Shown here piece after piece: positions 58,301-64,000 of a DNA stretch of 64,000 nt. Source of the DNA: Alligator mississippiensis (taxonomy: Eukaryota; Chordata; Crocodylia; Alligatoridae); NCBI RefSeq assembly GCF_030867095.1, contig NC_081831.1, positions 16,902,001 to 16,966,000 of the forward strand, given 5' to 3'. Numbering within the stretch: the first letter of the stretch is position 1; each line of letters begins with the position of its first letter. Below the pieces are notes generated by a model that saw only the letters and a program-made list of their open reading frames with translations, searched no databases and had not been told where the DNA came from. The translations under genes and the position numbers were made by a program.

Positions 58301-61300
58301 ATAAGAGCAGGAACCATATCTCTGTTCTAGACTGCTTTTAAATCAAACACAGCATATGACACTGCTAGTAAAGGTGGCAATGGGACAAGGAACGCAACTA
58401 AAGCAGGCAAAGGTTACAGTAGGAACAAAGTGTAGAATGGCGAGCTACTATGTACTCTTCAAAGGAGCCATACAAGTTTAAGGATAAGGAGGACAAGGTT
58501 AGGGGTGCTGACATTGGGGGGGGGGTGGGGAGGGGGGGGAAAACACAGCAAAAAAAAGGTACAAACAGGAGGAAAGGAAGGAATATCAAGTTTAGTACAC
58601 GAATATATTCTAAGAGGAAGAAAGGAAGACCTGTCTATTATTGTTTTTCACTCTATAGTCTGAATGATGTTAACCTAGTACAGTTCTCCTTCTGCATCTT
58701 GCCTATTTCACTTCCTGGTTCTCAAGATCTAGTGTTCTCCCCTTTATCCCTCAGTTGCATGATGGATTGGTTTTTGGACTGCAATATCAAGAAAGGTGTT
58801 GGGGGCGGGGGGGGGGGGGGGGGGGACTGAAGCCAAAGGGCTTTCTGGTCACTAAGTAGGTTCTACTGTAGGGGAGCCTCTGTAAACATTACCCCCTAAC
58901 TCCTGCTTCTGAACATGCAGTTTTCAGCATAGTAAACCTCAGCTCTGACACATCATATTGTGTACAAAGCTCTAAATAGGGCTATAGCCACCTGAAGTCA
59001 AGTAATCTCTGGACCAGAGATGTTTTAGAGTGCAGTCTTTTAAAGTATAAACTCCTCAAGCAAGGACATAATGGATTAATACCCTTGATGTGGGTCTGAT
59101 TCTGGACTAGCAGCATGTGGAGTACTGGAGCATCAGCATTCTGATCTTGTGCTGAAGACCCGAATTGCCACTTGCAGGTGCATTTAAAACATCTGTGTGG
59201 CACTCACTTCAATCCCTGGCAATGAAACAAACTGAACTTGAAAGCAATGAATGCTTTAGTCTCCAGAGCCAAATCCAACTAGAAGGATTATGCTATTGGG
59301 ATACCCTAGAGCAGGTCCCAGAAAGTCCTTTTACCTGCACACTGTTACTTTCTATTAGGGCACTTGTCCAAAGACAGTATCAGTCAGTGGACAGTTTCTC
59401 AGTACAGATTGGCTCTATCTTCTGACTAAACTCTCCCAGAGCAAGACACCTGCTTAAAAGCAAGTGGATTATCCCCCTTAAAAATACTAGATAGTAGAAG
59501 ACGTTATCAAATGCAAAGGAGGTAAGAATTACAATTTTGGGAGTTAACATAACAGTGTGGAATTGTGTGCTATTTGAACAGCACTGGGAGAGATATGGAA
59601 GAAGGACTAAAGTAACAGTCCATCACCAAATCCTTTATAGCAAGTGGTTTTGGAAGAAGAGAGTCTTCATCTCAAAGAATTTCATTCAAGTTCCAAAGAA
59701 GGGAGGGAGGGAAGAAAATAATACATAAAAAAAACCCCAGAACAGAAAGTTCACCATCACTCATGACAGACAGCTGGAATCCCAAAGGAAGTTGGAGAGT
59801 GGGAAGGAAAGGGGGGGGGGGGCAGGGGGCAGAGGAAAAAGCCTACTGATGATAGGAATGAGTGATTGGAGAAGGAACTAGGGAATATTTTTAGCAGGGA
59901 CAGGATTAGAGACTGACAAACACTAACAGTTAAGAGGAACAATGTTTAAATTTTTAGCCAACTGTATATAGGTTAAGAGAAACCAGGACATAAAGAAAAA
60001 GAGACAGCAGAAAGTCCAAGTAGGGGGCTTCTATACCCCCAAGGCTATTTATTCACAGCCAATAAGGAGGGAAGAATCTCCTTACAAGAGCCCAGCAGGA
60101 AGGTTTGTCATTAGAAGTTTTACATATCTCTATGCAGATGCTTTATTACACACATTTCTGTGTAATTAGTTTCTCATCTACAGAATATTCCCTGAATATT
60201 CATTTCATTACCACTGCAGCTATTTCCATATTAGTATTCCAAAGTGCCCATGGTTATACTAAGCCGAGTTGAGATGAAGTTTTCTTTTGTTTTTTGTTGC
60301 GTGCGTGCCGGAGGGGGGGGGGGGGGGGGGTGTCAGTATTCAAAGTCTCAAGCTGAGCTAGTACTTAAAAAGGGAGTCAGGCCACAAACTAAACAAGTGG
60401 GGGCAGGGGACAAAAAACCACCCCCAAAAAACAAAACAAAAACAAAAAAAGAAGAAACAACACTTTCAGCCTCCATCACCACAGAGCCGAGATACTAGAA
60501 TAAAGCCTATGCTGGATCTGGAAAACCAGGACAGCAGATCAAGCCTTTCTGAGCATGAAGGGTCCAAAACTCAACCCAACCACTCCCCCCCACCCCCAAC
60601 CCTACAAAACAGTGAGGAAGCTTTTGGGTGGGGAGGAAGGGGGGCAGAGAAAGAAATGAACTCATTTCAAACAAGGAATTCTGCTTCATTTCAAGAGCCA
60701 GGATTTCACATCTGGATTCTAGTCCTTTGAGTGACTACTACTAGGCAAAAGAATTTAGAGTCCCACAGGACTACGTTTCCTCTGACTTAAGGGGTGGGGG
60801 GGAGAAAAAGAATAAGAGTTCTAGGCAAGCCTCTTAATAGGAAGACTTCCTGTTACGAGAAATTCCCCTCATTTACCACCCCATAGAGACACATCACATT
60901 TGATCCCTTACATGGGAAACTATGAACCCAACAATAATGCCAAAAAGCCTTGGTTTTAAGTGATACATTTCTTCCTGTATTCTCATTTCTTGACTGCTGT
61001 AATGTTTTATCTGCCACAAAAGGCAGGCTTAGAAACCTATGAGTTCTGTTGCACTTCTGACCTTTCCTACAGTCAACTTTAGAATTAAGTGGTGCTATTT
61101 TGTTTCTCCATATTTTAAGCATCACTTTCTATAAAGCAGCATACTGACAAATAAACCTTCACAGTAATACATGAAGGTAAGTCACAACTATCCATGTATT
61201 TTGAACGGCACTTTTTTTTTTTTTTTTTTTACACGGCATTAGTTAAACTGCCATGTGGCTTCACCGCATTAAGAAGTGGGTCTAAAAAATGGCACAAAGA

Positions 61301-61517
61301 TGCCTTTGAAAGTCAAACGTGAACCTGTGGACAGGAGGAAAGTCAATGAATATGGTCTCCCAGTAGGAAATGGGCAATCCTTCAGAGAAATGTAGGCTGA
61401 GCTTTTGACAGCACCAGCTCAGGTTATGACAAAGCATCTCACCTTGTTTCTCTTTTTCTTTGAGTGGATCTGCATTATAAACTCTGAATCCATTTTCCAT
61501 TCCACATGCAAAGCATC
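46215..61517 (-). CDS. WDR45B: WDR45B (WIPI3), PROPPIN beta-propeller (exons 2-10, 5' partial, spliced)
   Basis: WDR45B/WIPI3 is a seven-bladed WD40 beta-propeller that binds PI3P and PI(3,5)P2 on autophagic membranes and acts in early autophagy and neuronal autophagy (family knowledge). Nine exons with GT/AG junctions join in frame into 321 residues plus one split codon. With 22 codons and that split residue from exon 1 outside the window, the total is 344, the length I recall for human. The phosphoinositide-binding motif is seen as LRRG (224-227), the WIPI3/WIPI4 form of the usual FRRG. Other landmarks are [51 protein letters not shown] and the C-terminus [14 protein letters not shown]4 (WDR45) is less likely because residues such as EDPKRNKQS and the FOXK2 neighbour fit WDR45B. 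No disabling change is seen. Confidence 0.97.
46322..47013 (-). other. WDR45B: WDR45B intron 9
   Basis: This 692-bp intron contains a SINE/LINE-tail-like repeat at about 46717-46862. Confidence 0.85.
46717..46862 (+). mobile_element. reptilian SINE/LINE-tail repeat
   Basis: The text ggtggttagccatgttagtc and later cttatgaaagctcttgcctc and ctctgaaccagttagg belong to a very common sauropsid interspersed repeat that I recognise by wording, but whose formal family name I cannot give. It lies in WDR45B intron 9. Confidence 0.45.
47014..47135 (-). CDS. WDR45B: WDR45B exon 9
   Basis: The acceptor is tttttag|tttggc and the donor is catag|gtaagt on the - strand. The 122-bp exon encodes [20 protein letters not shown] and [20 protein letters not shown] (residues 270-309). 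This is the blade 6-7 region. It appears identical to the mammalian segment I remember. Confidence 0.97.
47136..47841 (-). other. WDR45B: WDR45B intron 8
   Basis: This is a 706-bp intron. No repeat is recognised. Confidence 0.85.
47842..47943 (-). CDS. WDR45B: WDR45B exon 8
   Basis: The acceptor is ctatag|cattaa and the donor is tcaag|gtacaa on the - strand. The 102-bp exon encodes [20 protein letters not shown] and [13 protein letters not shown] (residues 236-268), the blade just after the LRRG motif. It completes the split Cys codon from exon 7 and leaves a split Ser for exon 9. Confidence 0.97.
48431..49030 (-). mobile_element. CR1 LINE, 3' part, - orientation
   Basis: The + strand begins agaaccatagaatcataggg, then ctggaagggaccctgaagg, a reversed CR1 3' end. 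The - strand retains short frames from the reverse transcriptase C-terminal region. It lies in WDR45B intron 7, in the same orientation as the gene. Confidence 0.88.
49084..49724. mobile_element. TIR element, probable hAT-like, GC-rich centre
   Basis: The left end taggggtgtgcgaaac and the right end gcttcacacagccctа are inverted (about 12 of 16). Inner arms also pair, with gattcaattcggccaaat on the left and ttcggccactgaatcaaat on the right. The flanks atgcacac and atacatgc match at 5 of 8. No transposase is seen. Confidence 0.6.
49774..49859 (-). CDS. WDR45B: WDR45B exon 7 (phosphoinositide-binding LRRG motif)
   Basis: The acceptor is ttccag|gggacc and the donor is tactg|gtaagt on the - strand. 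The 86-bp exon encodes [20 protein letters not shown] then GSQAANIY (residues 207-234). The motif L-R-R-G at 224-227 supplies the two arginines that contact PI3P/PI(3,5)P2 in PROPPINs. Leu in place of Phe is the known WIPI3/WIPI4 state, not a defect. Confidence 0.97.
50606..51405 (-). mobile_element. foldback hAT-like element, copy 4 (long arm right)
   Basis: The left end begins near ggggtgcaccaatag and the right end is atatcggtgcacctcta. The arms pair as in copies 1-3 and a 21-base C-run (50937-50957) sits at the centre. The left border is uncertain by two bases; using 50608 gives flanks gataatat and gataaaaa (6 of 8). It lies in WDR45B intron 6. Confidence 0.82.
51650..51740 (+). mobile_element. 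possible SINE/LINE-tail fragment
   Basis: The phrases atgttggtccagtaagagtc and ggaccagtcatggctc recall the same common reptilian tail repeat. The match is weak. Confidence 0.25.
52633..52827. mobile_element. hAT-like MITE with 8-bp target duplication
   Basis: The left end cgggggtaggtgacc and the right end cactgccaaaccctg are inverted in the outer 5-10 bases. The flanks gtgtagaa and gtctagat match at 6 of 8. The 195-bp interior is GC-rich. It lies in WDR45B intron 6. Confidence 0.6.
53031..53047 (+). repeat. poly-G run (17)
   Basis: This is an uninterrupted G17 on the + strand in WDR45B intron 6. The WDR45B sense strand therefore carries C17. Confidence 0.9.
53137..53163 (+). repeat. poly-G run (27)
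   Basis: This is an uninterrupted G27, the longest mononucleotide run in the window. Length is likely variable and error-prone in assembly. Confidence 0.9.
53432..53460 (+). repeat. (AAAT)n microsatellite
   Basis: This is a tandem AAAT repeat of about 6-7 units ending in AAAATAA, in WDR45B intron 6. Confidence 0.9.
53811..54001 (-). CDS. WDR45B: WDR45B exon 6
   Basis: The acceptor is ctccag|gccttt and the donor is gaaaaa|gtaagg on the - strand. It is the largest coding exon, with 63 codons. It encodes [36 protein letters not shown] and [19 protein letters not shown], ending RIATASEK (residues 144-206). Ile and Asn in VQIVDLAN differ from the human residues I recall; otherwise it is conserved. 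Confidence 0.97.
54002..55181 (-). other. WDR45B: WDR45B intron 5
   Basis: This is a 1.18 kb unique AT-rich intron. No repeat or gene is recognised. Confidence 0.85.
55182..55276 (-). CDS. WDR45B: WDR45B exon 5
   Basis: The acceptor is ttgcag|gattgt and the donor is taaag|gttagt on the - strand. The 95-bp exon encodes [20 protein letters not shown] and [11 protein letters not shown] (residues 112-142), with both end codons split. It agrees with the human protein as I recall it. Confidence 0.97.
55277..55833 (-). other. WDR45B: WDR45B intron 4
   Basis: This is a 557-bp intron. No recognised feature. Confidence 0.85.
55834..55921 (-). CDS. WDR45B: WDR45B exon 4
   Basis: The acceptor is ttttag|tgatga and the donor is gatag|gtaggt on the - strand. 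The 88-bp exon encodes [20 protein letters not shown] and KAVKLRRD (residues 83-110). The split Val and Arg codons fit exons 3 and 5. Confidence 0.97.
55922..57791 (-). other. WDR45B: WDR45B intron 3
   Basis: This 1.87 kb intron is about half filled by a GC-rich relic of the foldback family (about 56030-56970). The remainder is unique sequence. Confidence 0.85.
56030..56970 (-). mobile_element. foldback-family relic (diverged)
   Basis: This is a GC-rich block with family landmarks such as ccagcaggtaagtctgtggg and gcagattgagacctcagcag near its left side and accataggggcctcaatctg on the right. These two are inverted counterparts. The terminal TAGAGGTGCACC ends are not visible, so borders are approximate. 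It lies in WDR45B intron 3. Confidence 0.6.
57792..57893 (-). CDS. WDR45B: WDR45B exon 3
   Basis: The acceptor is ttccag|aattcc and the donor is caaag|gtatgg on the - strand. The 102-bp exon encodes [20 protein letters not shown] and [13 protein letters not shown] (residues 49-81). The [12 protein letters not shown] loop is highly conserved in PROPPINs. Confidence 0.97.
58807..58825 (+). repeat. poly-G run (19)
   Basis: This is an uninterrupted G19 in WDR45B intron 2, with a further interrupted G-rich stretch at about 58517-58540. Confidence 0.9.
60313..60330 (+). repeat. poly-G run (18)
   Basis: This is an uninterrupted G18 in WDR45B intron 2. Confidence 0.9.
61443..61517 (-). CDS. WDR45B: WDR45B exon 2
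   Basis: The acceptor is ctgtag|gatgct and the donor is caaag|gtgaga? is not exact: the donor on the - strand begins gtgaga after AAACAAG. The 75-bp exon encodes [20 protein letters not shown] then KEKQ (residues 24-47), with split Gly and Glu codons at its ends. It is the most upstream WDR45B exon in the window; the initiator exon (about 22 codons) was sought up to 64000 and not found. Confidence 0.96.
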
Positions 61518-62197
61518 CTACAGCATAAAATAAGAAGTATTAATTATGGTATTCATATAAACTAGGGTTCCAATAACTCCAATGTTATAGAAGTTTCCAA
61601 TCTAGCCCAATATTGAGCTCATACCTATTGAGTGAAGACAGAGAAGGTACCTGGAAAGAAGACTTTTCAGGTTTGTTTAAAACAAGTGGTGAAGAAGGAA
61701 GAGGGAAATATTTACTCATTAAACTGTATCCTGAGGCAGTATTACAGAGTGGGGTTACAATTTTGGTACATCTTCAACTCTTAGAATATGGATATGCATA
61801 TTTGCAGCCATGTCAAAGGAGGGGAGACGTTTTAAAAGGGGAGGTGATCAGGAATGCACAGCAGCCATTATGTTCCAGGCTGCGTACGCAAGCCCTGGGC
61901 AACACAAATGTAGCAAAAGGACCCTAACTTTAAACACTAGATGAACAGAGATGTGGGTTTTCCAGAAAACTTTCCAATGCCCTAGACAGAGCGTGATCCA
62001 ATTTAACTTTTTTTTTTTTTAACTTATATTTAGTAAACAAACCTAAAAAAGTACCCCCATGTTAATGTTATGTCCCCACAGCCACAAGTATTTGAACTGA
62101 AATATTTGATTAGGAAAAAAATTAAATGCAGCACACTTAACGTGTTTTAAATATTATATTCAAACAGATTCAAAGCTTTATGTGGAAAGAAATTGTT

Positions 62198-62203
62198 TTT
62201 ATT
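62198..62203 (-). terminator. candidate poly(A) signal for the nested exon
   Basis: TTTATT on the + strand reads AATAAA on the - strand, about 180 bases past the TAA of the 62380-62675 exon. It supports a short 3' UTR. Confidence 0.4.
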
Positions 62204-62379
62204 GGAATACTTGTAAAAATGTAAAGACAATACACAATAGTATGTACTTCCCTTACATTGTTTGTTTAAAGTTAAGAAAAAAAATGAAGTAATTGAAAAT
62301 TGTTAACACTAAATTTTAGCACATCCAACGAACTGCGCACGTTATGCTGTGGTTGTCCACTCATCTACTTCAACAGAAT

Positions 62380-62675
62380 TTAATTCTCTTCTGCTGAGGT
62401 CAATGCGGCACCTCCACTCCCACTGTCTCTATCTGCAGAAACACTTGCAGTACTTACTAGTTCCATTTCAGAATCAGATTGAGGCAAATCAGATTCAGAA
62501 CTACTTGAACCACATTCTCTTTCACTAAAGCATGGTTTTATCAATGAGTCTATGGGCAAAGGCAACTTATCACACTGTATCTTCACTAATTGCGCTTCCA
62601 ACTGATTCTCCAGAAGCAAAATATTTTGAGAACTAGAAACAAGCTTAGCAGTGCGTTCTTTGGTTTTGATTTGAC
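62380..62675 (-). CDS. unidentified terminal coding exon nested in WDR45B intron 1
   Basis: On the - strand a plausible acceptor (ttggctgtgcag|gtcaaa) opens a 97-codon frame ending in TAA at 62382-62380. Upstream of the acceptor the same frame meets a stop within nine codons, which fits a true exon edge. The peptide starts QIKTKERTAKLVSSSQNILL, a likely amphipathic or coiled-coil helix that continues as ENQLEAQLVKIQCDK. It then has a Pro-containing stretch KLPLPIDSLIKP and an acidic, Ser-rich tail (SSSSESDLPQSDSEMELV). An AATAAA follows at 62203-62198. I do not recognise the protein. It is not WDR45B sequence and could be the last exon of an interleaved gene or a decayed copy; no upstream exon was found in the window. 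Confidence 0.5.
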
Positions 62676-64000
62676 CTGCACAGCCAAATAAGGGAATTCA
62701 TAAGCTTGATTTTTGGTTTGAGTTATTATGCGAGTGTATTTACCCTCCTGCTTACAAATCAATAAAACATGTATGTACTCTCTCGTGCACGCTTCTTAGG
62801 GACAAGTCACCTGACAAACATGAGTTACAGCTTTGAACCTGCCAAGCTTGCCTAATATTGTATTGGCATCTACTCATTGTTACTAATTAATTTTTATGAA
62901 ACAATGAATTTTTAGAAATGGAAAAAAATTCCAATGGAAAAATTAAGCATTTAAATTTGAAGCCGCTTTTGCTCCGTTTGTATTGCTTCCTACTTGTATG
63001 CACGTAACTGTAGGGATGTAAATAGTTCAAGGCAAGAGACCCCCTACCTTTCTGAAACAGCTCCAAATGTATATATGGCCACACCCTTTGCCTCCAGTAG
63101 CAGTTACTCTAATAATTGGGGGGGAGGACGGGACACAGGCAGAGAAGCCTTGATACTACACACTACTCCTACTAATGCCTCTTCACTCCACACTTGTTAA
63201 CAACCCTCTCTCCTTTTTAAGTCATCTTGATGGTCCACTAAAACAGCAAAATTCCTGAAGTGATAGCTTGATGTTACCTACTCCTGGGTCTCTTCTCCCA
63301 TTTCACAGACCCGCAAATTGTTAGTTGTTTTCTAGAACCTCTACAGAGTTCAGTCCTCAGCAGCAGCCAGTTTCAGCTTTTGGCTATGCAACAAAAGGCT
63401 GCTGACAATTCAACTGTGAAAAAAGGTTACAACTGTAGCTTTCAACTGAGCAGGAAAGGGAGGGTGAGCAAGCTGAAAGTTAGGCTCTGCCCCTGCTTCA
63501 TGCAGCCATAAATCTGAAAGAAAGTGTTTTGTATTGTTTTTTTTAAATACACTCTGCCTTCCCCAAAACAAGATGCGTGTCTTGTTGAGGGGGGGGGGGG
63601 AAAGCTAGGGGGTAAGGGGGTGGAGGAAGGCTAATGTGGTAAGCATGAAAGAATACACCAAGCTTGTTGGGAATGTGGAGATCCAGACAAAAAAAGGATG
63701 CGTTTAAAAATAAAAAGGCTGTGTTCCTGCAATAGACAAGAATATATTTCTTTACACAGAAAACTCACACCAAAAATAAAGGAGAGAGAAAACTAAGGCA
63801 CCTTTTAGACTAGCCTAATGATAGCTAGTTAGCCAATTTCTTAGTTACGGGAATTGGACAAACTTAAGTTAGTAAAATTTCAGCGTATTTCTATATTTTA
63901 CAGGCTTCTGCCTTGGTATTAGCAATTAGCACTTACTAACACTCAGAAGTAGCAAGCAGTTTGCTAGTGGACAGTCTGGAGTAAATTAAAACCATTAAGA

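Larger units (their letters stand above)
57894..61442 (-). other. WDR45B: WDR45B intron 2
   Basis: This 3.5 kb intron is unique except for long G-runs on the + strand (about 58517-58540, 58807-58825, 59812-59822, 60313-60330) and A/T runs (61212-61230). No exon was found. Confidence 0.85.
61518..64000 (-). other. WDR45B: WDR45B intron 1 (3' part)
   Basis: This is AT-rich sequence without a CpG-rich first exon, so exon 1 must lie beyond the window. It contains a separate terminal-exon-like coding segment at 62380-62675 on the same strand and a G-run at 63591-63600. Otherwise nothing is recognised. Confidence 0.75.

Noticed and set aside
60735..60790. Possible piece of the reptilian tail repeat (gagtcccacaggactacg)
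   Set aside because: Only about 20 bases are similar, too little to call.

Overview
This is a vertebrate nuclear genomic window, most likely from a crocodilian. The coding DNA is split into short exons with GT/AG junctions. The repeats are dominated by 3'-truncated CR1 LINEs and hAT-like DNA transposons of the sauropsid type. One CR1 tail (39566-40310) resembles the crocodilian subfamily I remember, but I could not run a database comparison. There is nothing prokaryotic, no phage, no CRISPR array and no tRNA or rRNA gene.

Two conserved genes lie tail to tail. On the + strand, 1-34.2 kb is the 3' part of FOXK2 (forkhead box K2): the end of intron 1, then eight coding exons at 14881-15075, 19577-19724, 20179-20325, 23466-23659, 24407-24582, 25588-25884, 26132-26341 and 32751-32947, then a 3' UTR with an AATAAA at 34217. 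The exons join in frame and give about 520 residues. Exon 1, which carries most of the FHA domain, lies upstream of the window. On the - strand, 44.7-64 kb is WDR45B (WIPI3), a PROPPIN autophagy protein. Coding exons 2-10 at 61443-61517, 57792-57893, 55834-55921, 55182-55276, 53811-54001, 49774-49859, 47842-47943, 47014-47135 and 46215-46321 join in frame. They give 321 residues plus one split codon; adding 23 for exon 1 outside the window makes the usual 344. FOXK2 next to WDR45B is also the order on human 17q25.3.

The 10 kb between the two 3' ends holds mostly transposons. A third coding signal sits at 62380-62675 (-), inside WDR45B intron 1. It looks like the terminal exon of an unidentified protein, with an acceptor, a 97-codon open frame, a stop and a poly(A) signal.

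The most distinctive non-genic content is a family of roughly 0.8-1.1 kb GC-rich foldback elements: four clear copies (28601, 34967, 43083, 50606) and one relic (about 56030). Their ends read TAGAGGTGCACC, their two arms are inverted copies of each other, and the best copies have 8-bp target duplications. There are also several smaller hAT-type elements whose duplications share a TAG core, one 1.1-kb element with a perfect 8-bp duplication, a TA-flanked pogo-like MITE, five CR1 tails, MIR-like SINE relics and many long poly-G runs. I found no new defence or biosynthetic system. The unusual points are the foldback family, the orphan nested exon and the strand-biased G-runs in WDR45B.
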